A DNA stretch of 60,952 bases, taken from assembly GCF_900163795.1 (NCBI RefSeq), contig NZ_FWFD01000014.1:1-60952 (forward strand), read 5' to 3'. The translations under genes and the position numbers were made by a program. The stretch is from Vagococcus fluvialis bH819. GTDB taxonomy: Bacteria > Bacillota > Bacilli > Lactobacillales > Vagococcaceae. Positions 1 through 7,381 of this stretch are shown here, piece by piece. The notes under the pieces are model-generated. The model had not been told where the DNA came from. It worked only from the letters and a program-made list of their open reading frames with translations, and did not search any database. Numbering within the stretch: position 1 is the stretch's first letter; the number at the start of each line of letters is the position of its first letter.

Positions 1-1582
1 TTGTTTGTAGAACTTTGCCTGCTTCATCTTTTAACTCAAAGTTAAATGCGCCAGCTGTTAATTCTTTACCTGTTAGAACTTTATTAACGTTTAAGACAAT
101 ATTAGTCGGTTTAATTTCTTTCTTTTTATTAATAATTTCTTTAAATACTTCTTTATTATTATTAAAATCATCTGGAGAGACTTTTATATCTTCTTTAGAT
201 AATTCATATCCATCAGGTGCCTTTATTTCTCTAATTGTATAGTTATCTCTTAACAGACCTGACACACTAGCATTTCCAAGGTTATCAGTCGTAATTTTAC
301 CAACTACCTCCCCTGTTTTGTCACGAATAATTTCAAATTCGGCTCCTAATAAATTATTTCCACTAGGGTCTTTTTTATGAATTTTAATGGTTAAATTATA
401 TCCTTCAGCTTCACCACCGCCTTCTTGGAAAGGCGTTTCAATAGTAGTTTCTGTAACAATTTCATCGTTTGAAATTAACATAGCAGTGTTATTTATCTTT
501 TCGCCATCTACAGGTTTATAATTCATCTTAGCATTATAATAGACTGAAAAATGATCCTGCTCCGTAATGTTACCAAAATCAATTGAGAATGATCTGTTAT
601 CTTCAGAAAGATTAATATTCAAAGTAGAAGTTATATCAACTTGATTAACTAATTCCCAATCAGTATTATCACTATTTCTTTTCCACTCCCCTTTATAAAC
701 TTTAAACGATCCCGGTACATAAGCAACTGCCGGGCTTTTCAGCGAATCTTTTAAAACAGCATTTGGATAACTCTTTTTACTTCTATTTACTGCAAGATAA
801 TATTGAAGTTGTTGATCCTCCCCTTCGATAAACCAACCGGCTTTAGATAAAGGATGCGTATCATTGCCAACACCTTCAAATTCAATTTCAATAGGAAATG
901 TTTCACCATCAATATCAATTTCAGTTGTAATAGTTTGCTCTTCCTTAACTACCGAAGTATCTATCCCAGCATAAAAATAAAAAGAACCCTTAACATCAGA
1001 ATGTGACTCTGCGTAACTCGTATAGGTTAAAACAATTTGTTTTGTAAGAGGCGATATAGTAGCATTGGCAACTATATTTCCACTGACATCTTTTACCTCA
1101 AAATCTGTTATATTACCAAATTTCAATTGAGTAGGTAAAGTAATTGTTGTTATATCTCCAGCAGATATCTGCCCATTTGGTAATGAAAAATTCCCATTAA
1201 TTCTAAAATTTTCCCATTGACTTACAGCTTGAGATAAAGGGTTTCCATTTTTATCTGTAATTGTTATATTAGTAATTACATTATTAGGAGCCCTTGTTTG
1301 TTGATCTGTTCTTTCAATCATTTCTGACTTTTGTTTCTTGTCTGTTTCAGTATCGACCATAGTTTCTGAGTCTGTAGTACTTATTGTTTCAGAATTAGTA
1401 GTCTCTATGTCTAAAGATTCCTGATTCTGATTATCTTTAATAACCTCTTTTTCTACATTCTCTATTACTTGTTGATTAGCAATATAATTTTCTGTGTTTT
1501 CTGCTATTGCAGCCAAGGGACTTACTAATAAAGAGCTAAGTATAACAAATAGACTAAACCACGTAGATATTTTTTTTTTCAT
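1..1582 (-). CDS. Cell-surface adhesin (collagen-binding-like, CnaB/SpaA and pilin-linker domains), 3' end outside window
   Basis: Open reading frame of 527 codons starting at ATG 1582 with a Shine-Dalgarno AAAGGAAA just upstream; it leaves the window before any stop, so the C-terminus and the expected LPXTG anchor are not visible. Residues 1-27 form a signal peptide (MKKK, hydrophobic core, Ala-Ile-Ala). A Glu/Thr/Asn-rich linker follows to about 95. Residues about 97-385 resemble the Ig-like collagen-binding/SdrG adhesin fold (AGDITTITLP motif). About 388-470 is a SpaA/CnaB repeat (KIHKKD at its start, EIKAPDGY near its end). From about 490 a FctA-like pilin isopeptide-linkage domain begins (VLTGKELTAGAFNFEL). 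Such proteins are sortase-anchored and self-crosslinked by isopeptide bonds. The ligand is unknown. Confidence 0.85.
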   Translation of the reverse strand, partial: MKKKISTWFSLFVILSSLLVSPLAAIAENTENYIANQQVIENVEKEVIKDNQNQESLDIETTNSETISTTDSETMVDTETDKKQKSEMIERTDQQTRAPNNVITNITITDKNGNPLSQAVSQWENFRINGNFSLPNGQISAGDITTITLPTQLKFGNITDFEVKDVSGNIVANATISPLTKQIVLTYTSYAESHSDVKGSFYFYAGIDTSVVKEEQTITTEIDIDGETFPIEIEFEGVGNDTHPLSKAGWFIEGEDQQLQYYLAVNRSKKSYPNAVLKDSLKSPAVAYVPGSFKVYKGEWKRNSDNTDWELVNQVDITSTLNINLSEDNRSFSIDFGNITEQDHFSVYYNAKMNYKPVDGEKINNTAMLISNDEIVTETTIETPFQEGGGEAEGYNLTIKIHKKDPSGNNLLGAEFEIIRDKTGEVVGKITTDNLGNASVSGLLRDNYTIREIKAPDGYELSKEDIKVSPDDFNNNKEVFKEIINKKKEIKPTNIVLNVNKVLTGKELTAGAFNFELKDEAGKVLQT

Positions 1583-1878
1583 ATTAACATTTCCTTTCTA
1601 TTAAAATTTGATTGATATGTATACTTTTATTATACCTTATAAATTGTTTTTTTTGTTAAATGACTATAAAGTTTTTTTGTTTCTTTTTTTTTATACAAAA
1701 TAAATGGTGAGAGTAGCAATATATTCCAAGTTATTGAACTAATTGATTAACTTAATCATATATTAGATTGAACTATCTATTTCGAAAGGTTAACAATCCA
1801 TAATATTTTGCAAATCAAATGAAATATTAATTAAAAAAGTTTTTATTAAGCTTCAAGTTAACTATTTTTCAAAGAAAA
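1583..1878. other. AT-rich intergenic stretch upstream of the adhesin
   Basis: About 300 bases between the adhesin start and the first small-RNA-like element. Apart from the adhesin ribosome-binding site and T/A-rich runs (around 1570-1580 and 1640-1700) I see no gene. The adhesin promoter must lie here, but no -35/-10 pair stands out. Confidence 0.4.
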
Positions 1879-1981
1879 TAAAAAAGCCTCTAGCTAAAAA
1901 ACTAGAGGTAAAAAGGAGTTGTTTATTTACTTTGGAGGAGTAAATAAAATGAAAAAATTTATTGTTAGGGTTGTTTTGTAA
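1879..1981 (-). ncRNA. Candidate small RNA, copy 1 of a three-copy family (CCUCC loop)
   Basis: Read on the minus strand: a promoter-like TTCACA...TATATA stretch near 2010-1988, a conserved unpaired 5' segment (ACAAAACAACCCTAAC), a hairpin with 10-bp arms TTTATTTACT/AGTAAATAAA (1922-1948) around the 7-nt loop CCTCCAA, a short ACTCCTTTTT linker, and an intrinsic terminator (CCTCTAG/CTAGAGG stem, six Ts at 1885-1880). The same parts recur at about 5350-5455 (-) and 37268-37368 (+). The ends are estimated from promoter and terminator positions. Confidence 0.55.
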
Positions 1982-2019
1982 GTATGCTATATATAATAGT
2001 CTTAAAGTGTGAATAAATT

Positions 2020-2319
2020 GCAATGAATCGTGTTTCTTTTCTGTGAAAGCCACATCAACAATATCTCAGTTGTTAAATCCAGATTGTCTTAAAATGCCTT
2101 CAAGCCTCATGCTTGCTTTTTTCATGATGTGATTAGAGCCTCACTGACATAACCATGATTCCAGAATTTTTCTCCAACCTTCTTGCTAACTTTCTTCTTC
2201 GGCTGCTTGATATTCTTTTGTCACGTCAATTGCGGCATGAGATGCCCAAGTTAAATATTTAGCGGTCGTTTCAGAGTTCGTCCAAGTATAAAGACTTCCT
2301 CGGCGTCGGCTACAGTCAT
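2020..2319 (-). pseudogene. Degenerate RimJ/RimL-type GNAT acetyltransferase
   Basis: On the minus strand, fragments of a GNAT acetyltransferase can be read in shifting frames. ATG 2319 gives MTVADAEEVF; after a frameshift comes SLYTWTNSETTAKYLTWASH; after a stop and a deletion, EKFWNHGYVSEAL, the acetyl-CoA region motif; then MKKASMRLEGILRQSGFNN followed by a stop, the usual C-terminal signature. In-frame stops and an internal deletion make it non-functional. The intact family is about 180 residues. It adds to the signs of decay in 2-5.3 kb. Confidence 0.75.
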
Positions 2320-2335
2320 TTTTCTTAATGTTAAT

Positions 2336-2518
2336 ATGATAACTGTTTTAAAATATATTTTTTTTAGTTTAGGTGGATTTATAGTAGTAGGCGCTTTAAT
2401 TGCAGAATATTCATCCGATTTTTTTTCAAATATGATAAAAAATAAAAAAAATTACAGTTTATCGTATACAACACAAATAAAAATTTTTTTGAGAGATTTA
2501 ACAAAAAAGAATAAGTAA
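2336..2518 (+). CDS. Possible small single-pass membrane protein (60 aa)
   Basis: A 60-codon frame with one hydrophobic segment (about residues 3-24) followed by a Lys/Asn-rich tail ending KKNK. No convincing ribosome-binding site precedes the ATG and I do not recognise the family. It may be a genuine short membrane protein or a chance frame in a decaying region. Confidence 0.3.
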   Translation: MITVLKYIFFSLGGFIVVGALIAEYSSDFFSNMIKNKKNYSLSYTTQIKIFLRDLTKKNK

Positions 2519-2650
2519 CAATTATTAATCAATGAACTTAAAATTATTCTATAACTCTTAATATCAGAAACTCTAATTAATTTAATAACTCATAAAGCTA
2601 CTTACTATAATGGCTTTTATTTTAATCAATCAAATAATTGAAAAATGCAC

Positions 2651-2685
2651 ACATTTGTTGTACGATTAATGTGTAGAACAAATGT
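2651..2685. promoter_or_regulatory. Inverted repeat, probable autoregulatory operator of the toxin-antitoxin pair
   Basis: Perfect 9-bp arms ACATTTGTT (2651-2659) and AACAAATGT (2677-2685) lie 20 bp before the antitoxin start, over the likely core promoter (TTGAAA about 17 bp before TACGAT). This is the usual place for ribbon-helix-helix antitoxin binding. Inferred, not tested. Confidence 0.55.
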
Positions 2686-2704
2686 ATACAGGAGATGCAT
2701 ACGT

Positions 2705-2926
2705 ATGAGTACAGTAACATTTAGAGTAACAGACGATGAAAAATCATTTATTCAATCAATGGCTGATTTAAATGGTTTAAGTTTATCAGAACTAGCTAGA
2801 ACAAAATTACTAGAAAGTTTAGAAAATCAAATTGATATGGTTCTTTACGATAAAGCGATGAAAGCACACCAATTAAATGATGAAAGTGTTTCTCATCACG
2901 ATATGCTTAAAGAATTAGGTTTATGA
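2705..2926 (+). CDS. RelB-like / DUF6290 ribbon-helix-helix antitoxin
   Basis: 73 residues starting MSTVTFRVTDDEK. I chose ATG 2705 because GGAG stands 9 bases before it; an upstream in-frame ATG lies within the operator and has no ribosome-binding site. The N-terminal beta strand plus two helices (residues about 3-45) match the ribbon-helix-helix DNA-binding fold of type II antitoxins. The C-terminal part would wrap the toxin. The stop codon overlaps the toxin start (ATGA), the usual translational coupling. It would neutralise the RelE-like toxin encoded next and repress the operon through the inverted repeat upstream. Confidence 0.85.
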   Translation: MSTVTFRVTDDEKSFIQSMADLNGLSLSELARTKLLESLENQIDMVLYDKAMKAHQLNDESVSHHDMLKELGL

Positions 2927-3197
2927 GTAATAGAGGATATTCAGTTAGATATGAGAAAAATGCTCAAAAAGCATTAAAAAAATGGATAAACATCAAGCTA
3001 GACTAATTTTATCTTGGATTTCTAAGAATTTAGAAGGAAATGAATTTCCACGCAGTCACGGAAAAGGATTAGTAGGTAACCAAAGTGGACAATGGCGTTA
3101 CAGAATTGGTGATTATAGATTAATTGCTAACATTGATGATGAAACTATAACTATTTTGATTTTAGAGATAGGACATCGTCGAGACATCTACCAATAA
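2923..3197 (+). CDS. RelE/ParE-family toxin, split by a -1 shift at an A7 run
   Basis: Translation from ATG 2923, which overlaps the antitoxin stop, gives MSNRGYSVRYEKNAQKALKK, the normal RelE N-terminus. The frame then closes in the zero frame after a run of seven As (2976-2982). The rest of the toxin is in the -1 frame (from MDKHQARLILSW to the family ending GHRRDIYQ). In the zero frame the run reads TTA AAA AAA, a classic slippery heptamer A-AAA-AAA. The toxin is therefore either inactivated by a 1-nt deletion, made by programmed frameshifting, or translated only from ATG 2982 without its first strand and helix. RelE-type toxins cleave mRNA at the ribosome; ParE types poison gyrase. A terminator follows directly. 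Confidence 0.75.
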
Positions 3198-3203
3198 GTC
3201 ATA

Positions 3204-3235
3204 AAGGCTCTCATATTCGTTATGAGAGCCTTTTT
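3204..3235 (+). terminator. Intrinsic terminator after the toxin gene
   Basis: Stem AAGGCTCTCATA/TATGAGAGCCTT with a TTCG tetraloop, followed by a T run. A strong rho-independent terminator that closes the toxin-antitoxin operon. Confidence 0.9.
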
Positions 3236-3312
3236 AACTTAGTCTCATCACCAGTTATCTAAACTAAATAAAATATGATAAAATTAATTAACTTTAAAAA
3301 GGTGGGGTTTGT

Positions 3313-3753
3313 ATGAAAAAGTCTATTATTTTCTTAGCATTATTAAATTTCAATTTATCTTTATTCGGATGTAATTCTAATAATAAGCAAGCTATCGATA
3401 ATAGCATATCAACGAGCGCTTCTTCTTCTGAAGTTAAGAAAGAAAAACTATCTAAAGAGTATATAACTGGCAAATGGACTTCCACAGAAGAGGATTGGCC
3501 TATAGAAATAGAAATTTATAAGAACAATGATACTGAGCAATTACAACTTGATATTACAGCTCCTCAAGATTCGGTGGGAACATATACAACTGCAAGTGGC
3601 TACAGTTCTTATTCAAATCCTGATAATTCTATACGATATAAATTTTCTCTTGATTTAGATAATCAATTAATAATGACAAAAACATTTCCAAATATGAAAT
3701 CTAATGAGGTGGGTGCAGTTCGAGGGTGGCTTTTACAAAAAGTTGAAGACTAA
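3313..3753 (+). CDS. Hypothetical lipoprotein (146 aa)
   Basis: The start has a good ribosome-binding site (AAGGTGGGG). The N-terminus is a lipoprotein signal: MKKS, a hydrophobic core and a lipobox ending LFGC with Cys at residue 20. Next comes a Ser/Asn-rich flexible linker (residues about 21-50), then a compact region of about 95 residues with a GKW.S.EDWP motif and alternating hydrophobic residues, consistent with a small beta-sheet (lipocalin-like) domain. No family is recognised. It would be anchored to the outer face of the membrane. It stands alone after the toxin-antitoxin terminator. Confidence 0.7.
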   Translation: MKKSIIFLALLNFNLSLFGCNSNNKQAIDNSISTSASSSEVKKEKLSKEYITGKWTSTEEDWPIEIEIYKNNDTEQLQLDITAPQDSVGTYTTASGYSSYSNPDNSIRYKFSLDLDNQLIMTKTFPNMKSNEVGAVRGWLLQKVED

Positions 3754-3805
3754 TTAAACTCACATACTCACAGTAGTTAACCAACTCCGTATAACTGCGA
3801 ATATG

Positions 3806-3976
3806 TTATTTGTCAGATATTCCTAAAACAAATTTAAAGTTATTTCGTCCTTTTTTTCGAACTTCATAGTTGGAAGATTCTATCTCAGTACTAACACCAA
3901 GTCCAAATTTATTATTATCAAAGTCTAAACCTATTTCTGTAAAAGTGTTATTTGCATTTATGATAGACCACCCTTT
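3806..3976 (-). pseudogene. C-terminal remnant of an unidentified protein
   Basis: A 57-codon open stretch without a usable start codon, bounded upstream by a stop. It ends in a protein-like sequence (NTFTEIGLDFDNNKFGLGV ... NNFKFVLGISDK). Its amphipathic composition suggests the tail of a once longer gene on the minus strand. The family is not recognised. Confidence 0.4.
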
Positions 3977-4062
3977 CTATTAATTAATATTAACATCTTT
4001 GTAACTCGTTATAATGTTAAATTATGTTAACTAAGGGGGAAATAACGTTAAAATATGAAATT

Positions 4063-4372
4063 TTAGAAACCTGACATACCTGCAATGATTATAAAAGTAG
4101 TCCATAAAAATCCTAATACTAATAAAATACATAAAACAACACTTAAAACAGCTACTAGCAAATTATAGTCTCCACTTTTTTTGTAAATATTAAAATTAAA
4201 AAAATTATCTTAATTAACCAAATAGCATACGTTAAAACAACTCCAATCCAATACCAAATCATACTTTTTCCCCAATATGGCGTTATCTGAAATAGCATAC
4301 TCATTGGAAAATAGCTATTGCACATACAAGTGATAAAACAATATAAAATTGATTTGTTTTTATTAGATTCAT
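4063..4372 (-). pseudogene. Frameshifted small membrane protein
   Basis: ATG 4372 has an excellent ribosome-binding site (GGAGGT) and opens MNLIKTNQFYIVLSLVCAIA, then stops after 23 codons. A 1-nt shift in the TTTT run just before restores a frame that continues to 4063 with three more features of a small membrane protein: PMSMLFQITPYWGKS, a hydrophobic segment (WYWIGVVLTYAIWLIKIIFF), and a second one near the C-terminus. The intact product would have about 103 residues and about three membrane segments. Family unknown. Confidence 0.55.
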
Positions 4373-4439
4373 CTTTACCTCCATACTGTTTTGTCTTATT
4401 TAGTTTAACAAAAAAAGAGGGTTAATAAATCATTAACTA

Positions 4440-4667
4440 CTATTTATTATCTTTTTTATGAACATTGTTCAAATTAGGATTGTTTGGATTTTTATCCATG
4501 TAATTAGAATTATCTGTATCCTTAATTCCAATATTCGCTTTATTAATACCAACCATTCCTGTATTTACAATGGAATTTGAGCCTTTTAAAGGGTCTTTTC
4601 CTTTTGCACGCAACTTATCATTTTTGATACGGATTTTTTCTGATTTCAAAAGCTTTTTTTCTGACAT
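4440..4667 (-). CDS. Small hydrophilic protein of unknown function (75 aa)
   Basis: The start is preceded by a strong GGGGGAA ribosome-binding site, which supports translation. The product is highly charged in its first 25 residues (Lys/Glu/Arg-rich, helix-forming) and Asn/Asp/Lys-rich and probably disordered after that, with no signal peptide and no membrane segment. I do not recognise a family. It lies among gene remnants. Confidence 0.5.
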   Translation of the reverse strand: MSEKKLLKSEKIRIKNDKLRAKGKDPLKGSNSIVNTGMVGINKANIGIKDTDNSNYMDKNPNNPNLNNVHKKDNK

Positions 4668-4719
4668 AAAAATTCCCCCATTGCTTTTTATTTATTGTAC
4701 CATATGACAAAAATAAACT

Positions 4720-5193
4720 TGGTATAATCGCGGTTTATGTTAACCAATAGAATTTAACATTACCTAGTAACATTAAACCCATCCAATACTTTTGATTGAT
4801 AAATAAAGTCATGCTACATTTGAGTAACAAAGAAGAAGTTCAAGTAAAGATCAAAGACCCCAAAGCGTGCCGGCCCTGGGGGGCTTATTTTACGTTCAAT
4901 TAAGACTAATGAGTGGGCTTAATTTGATGAAGTAATGTGACGTCACTTCACTCACAACAATAAGAATGAAATTCAAAAGAAAGACCTCCCTTCATGCTAG
5001 AGAGAATGGGGAGACAGCGTTAGTATTACATCAAATACAAACAAATTCTCTTTAAAAAATTATTAATCCATTTACTCGCCATACCATTCTTTTTTGAGTA
5101 TCCATATTCGTTTCAAAATCATTAAAAGTATTAACAAATTAACTAAATATATCAAAAAAGTGGTGTATAATCAGTTAAAAAGGAAGAAATTCG
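4720..5193. other. Gene-poor stretch with a GC-rich island
   Basis: No credible gene. Bases 4858-4890 form a GC-rich patch (CCCC ... GCCGGCC ... GGGG) that stands out from the AT-rich surroundings. The palindrome TGACGTCA lies at about 4938-4945 inside a longer imperfect inverted repeat. A 29-codon frame at 4966-5055 has no ribosome-binding site. This looks like junction debris from past insertion or deletion events. Confidence 0.4.
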
Positions 5194-5313
5194 GATGAAC
5201 GAAAAGAATATTTTAACAATGAAGAAATCCCCACATTAACTGAATGGAAAAATGTCTCGAAGAAGAGAAGTAAGGGGATATTTTCGAGGATGTTTAAAAA
5301 ATTCTGGGAGTAG
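5194..5313 (+). pseudogene. C-terminal remnant of an unidentified protein
   Basis: Forty codons read DERKEYFNNEEIPTLTEWKN and continue to SRMFKKFWE and a stop. The sequence looks like a real protein tail but has no start in frame. An ATG in another frame with a good ribosome-binding site (AAGGAAG) precedes it and stops after 14 codons, suggesting a frameshifted or truncated gene. Family not recognised. Confidence 0.35.
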
Positions 5314-5349
5314 GAGTAACTTTTATTTAACATTCAAGGTGGACAATAT

Positions 5350-5455
5350 AAAAAAAAGCCTCTAGCACGATACTAGAGGCAAAAAAGGAGTTGTTTATTT
5401 ACTTTGGAGGAGTAAATAAAATGAAAAAGTTTATTTGTTAGGGTTGTTTTGTTGG
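5350..5455 (-). ncRNA. Candidate small RNA, copy 2 of the three-copy family
   Basis: Same order of parts as copy 1: TTCACA...TATAAA promoter-like stretch (near 5485-5460), 5' segment ACCAACAAAACAACCCTAAC, hairpin TTTATTTACT/AGTAAATAAA (5394-5420) with loop CCTCCAA, ACTCCTTTTTT linker, and a terminator with the stem GCCTCTAG/CTAGAGGC followed by about eight Ts (5357-5350 on the minus strand). It carries a small insertion relative to copy 3 between the 5' segment and the hairpin, so the unpaired region varies while the hairpin is identical. Confidence 0.55.
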
Positions 5456-5666
5456 TATATTTATATATTAGTCTTAAAATGTGAAGTTTGTTTGAATGAG
5501 GTAATGATTATTTATGAAAAAATAGTTAATAATAAATGAAAGCTGTTTTAACTATTAGTTATCAGGTCATCAGAAAATAATATTGTGTCTACATTTAAAG
5601 AATAGTAAAGTGAACTTTAAATACGTACATCTATAAATAATGAAATAATTTATTGGAGGAAATGAA

Positions 5667-6035
5667 ATGGTAAAAATAAGAGAAGACATCATTAAATACA
5701 TCGAAAATCAATATAATGTTTCACCAGAGTACACATTTACTAAATTTCCTAATTATTGTATTTTTAGACATAAAGAAAATCGTAAATGGTTTGGGATTAT
5801 CATGAACACACCGAGAGAAAAAATATATGGTGAAGGTAAAGAAGAAATCGACATTATCGATTTAAAAATTGAGCCCGAATTAATAACGATATTAAAAGGA
5901 AAAAAAGAATATTTTTCTGCCTATCATATGAATAAAGAACATTGGATATCAGTAGATCTTTCAAAAATTAATAATGATAATATGAATGAAGTGAAACATT
6001 TAATCGATGATAGCTTTAATTTAACTAAAAAATAG
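5667..6035 (+). CDS. MmcQ/YjbR family protein
   Basis: 122 residues with a clear ribosome-binding site (TGGAGGAAATGAA). The layout is typical of MmcQ/YjbR proteins (CyaY-like alpha/beta fold): an N-terminal helix, then the core with ENRKWFGII at about 36-44, and the hallmark AYHMNKEHWISV at about 88-99. These proteins are often annotated as DNA-binding, but the biochemical role is not established. Monocistronic, closed by the bidirectional terminator that follows. Confidence 0.85.
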   Translation: MVKIREDIIKYIENQYNVSPEYTFTKFPNYCIFRHKENRKWFGIIMNTPREKIYGEGKEEIDIIDLKIEPELITILKGKKEYFSAYHMNKEHWISVDLSKINNDNMNEVKHLIDDSFNLTKK

Positions 6036-6060
6036 AATCATGGGATTAGTATGCTTAGCT

Positions 6061-6100
6061 TAAAAAGCTCTCAGAAAAATTTGTTCTGAGAGCTTTTTAT
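6061..6100. terminator. Bidirectional intrinsic terminator
   Basis: Stem AAAAAGCTCTCAGAA/TTCTGAGAGCTTTTT (with a small mismatch at the loop side) between two convergent genes. T runs on both strands allow it to stop both. Confidence 0.9.
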
Positions 6101-6120
6101 ATCTCCATTGTTTTAACAAT

Positions 6121-6612
6121 TTAATTAATTGGAATGTATATATTTGTTAAGCTTTTATCTTTAAAATTTTTAGGTGGTTCTGTTACATATAATTCAAATG
6201 GAACGGCGTCTCTAGCTTGGCTATCATCTTTAAATAACCATTCTTGATACATGTACTGCCAAGCACTTCCATACTCTTTTGCCGAAATTTCAAAATGACC
6301 TACTCCAAATTTACCTGAAATACTAGAAATACAGATATTTCCACTTTCGGTGACATTAATATTATTTGGAATTGTCATAGCAACACTTGTCCTTAAATTT
6401 TTATCTTCTGTGATATAAGGATTATCATCATAAATTGTTAAAACTTTGGTTAGCTCAGAATTGACTAAGTAATTATTTGTTGCAAATTCAAATAACTCAT
6501 TAAATAATTTACGGCTATTTTTTCTGAACTCTGCTTGACTTCCTCTAAAACGAATATAAATAATTTTTTGATCTTCCAACTGCTCAGTAGTAATATTAAT
6601 AGGTTTAATCAT
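6121..6612 (-). CDS. GyrI-like effector-binding protein
   Basis: 163 residues with its own GGAGGGA ribosome-binding site. The sequence fits the GyrI/SbmC-like small-molecule-binding domain (two repeats of a beta-alpha-beta-beta unit), with the usual pieces: IYIRFRGSQAEF at the start, GKFGVGHFEISAKEYGSAWQYMYQEWL in the middle and FELYVTEPP near the end. In most relatives this domain is the C-terminal half of an AraC-family regulator of about 290 residues. Here the DNA-binding half is the separate gene just upstream, 32 bp away. It may sense a drug or metabolite for that partner. Confidence 0.8.
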   Translation of the reverse strand: MIKPINITTEQLEDQKIIYIRFRGSQAEFRKNSRKLFNELFEFATNNYLVNSELTKVLTIYDDNPYITEDKNLRTSVAMTIPNNINVTESGNICISSISGKFGVGHFEISAKEYGSAWQYMYQEWLFKDDSQARDAVPFELYVTEPPKNFKDKSLTNIYIPIN

Positions 6613-6643
6613 ATAAATCCCTCCATGTCTTAAGATGATTTTA

Positions 6644-7030
6644 TTATGTCATATATTTTTTTGAGACTCTTGTCGTTTCTTGCTCTTTTCGATATGCGGA
6701 AGGACTCACTCCAAAATGATTTTTAAAAGCTTTACTAAAAGTACTGGAGTCATTGTAGCCATAACTTAAAGCTATATCTGTCAATGATAAAGATTGGTTC
6801 ACAGACAGAAAGATAGCAGCTCTTTCTAATTTAAACCGAGTTATAAATTGTTTTAAAGTTTCATTAGAGTATTGTTTAAAAATTCTATGAAAATGATATT
6901 CAGAAAAATTAGCATTATCTGCTAATTCTTTTAAAGAAATGGGAGTGGATAAATGTTGTTCTATGTAATCTTCAGATTGATTAATAAGGCGAATGTAACG
7001 TTGCTGTTGCTCCCTCTTTTTATTATCCAT
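6644..7030 (-). CDS. AraC-family DNA-binding protein (HTH only)
   Basis: 128 residues, ribosome-binding site AAAGGAG. It consists almost only of the AraC double helix-turn-helix: LKELADNANFSEYHFHRIF for the first and LTDIALSYGYNDSSTFSKAFKNHFGVSPSAYR for the second. There is no effector domain; that domain is encoded by the next gene, so the pair probably represents a split AraC-GyrI regulator. The target is unknown; autoregulation is the simplest expectation. Confidence 0.85.
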   Translation of the reverse strand: MDNKKREQQQRYIRLINQSEDYIEQHLSTPISLKELADNANFSEYHFHRIFKQYSNETLKQFITRFKLERAAIFLSVNQSLSLTDIALSYGYNDSSTFSKAFKNHFGVSPSAYRKEQETTRVSKKYMT

Positions 7031-7267
7031 AAGAAACTCCTTTTTATTAGTTATTAATATTATATCAATTAAGTATTGAGTTAGTTAACATAATTCATAA
7101 TTATAATAAAATGAATTATAGGTAGGATGGCAATCTATTTTAAATGGTTTTTGGCTTATTTTATCAAATTCAGTTTTTTATTAAGATTATAAATTAAACA
7201 TGAAATATTTACGTATATTAAGAATATCCAGTTAAAAAAATAAATCAAATGAGATAAATAAAAATCA
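7031..7267. other. Intergenic region between the AraC-type gene and rpsF
   Basis: AT-rich with no credible gene. It must contain the promoter of the leftward regulator, but no strong match is visible. Confidence 0.4.
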
Positions 7268-7296
7268 TTGATATTAGTTGTCAAGTGTAGTAAAAT
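7268..7296 (+). promoter_or_regulatory. Sigma-A promoter of the rpsF-ssb-rpsR operon
   Basis: TTGATA at 7268-7273 and TAAAAT at 7291-7296 with a 17-bp spacer. This places the start of transcription about 75 bp before rpsF, upstream of the structured leader. Confidence 0.75.
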
Positions 7297-7326
7297 ATTG
7301 AAATGTGAGTAAATAGAAATGTTTAC

Positions 7327-7371
7327 TCTCCTTGTTCCTATTAAATTAGGAACCTTTAGTCCATAAGGAGG
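7327..7371 (+). promoter_or_regulatory. rpsF leader structure (probable S6:S18 autoregulatory element)
   Basis: The leader folds into an inner hairpin GTTCCTA/TAGGAAC (7334-7352) closed by an outer pairing of CTCCTT (7328-7333) with AAGGAG (7365-7370), which overlaps the rpsF ribosome-binding site. A leader in this position that binds the S6:S18 complex and represses the operon is known in many bacteria. Assignment to it is from position and architecture. Confidence 0.65.
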
Positions 7372-7381
7372 TGAAAAATCA

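Noticed and set aside
1950-1979. Mini-ORF MKKFIVRVVL on the plus strand of small-RNA-like copy 1, with a GGAGG in a hairpin loop (also present, altered, in the other two copies)
   Set aside because: The frame is not conserved: copy 2 stops after six codons and copy 3 reads a different 17-residue peptide. The T runs lie on the opposite strand, so the antisense reading as an sRNA with a terminator explains the conservation better.
4966-5055. 29-codon frame starting MKFKRKTSLHARENG
   Set aside because: No ribosome-binding site, no recognisable domain, and it lies in a decayed region.
6613-6643. A sequencing frameshift as the cause of the split AraC/GyrI regulator
   Set aside because: The second gene has its own well-placed GGAGGGA and ATG, and the gap is not in frame with either domain, so two genes are the simpler reading.
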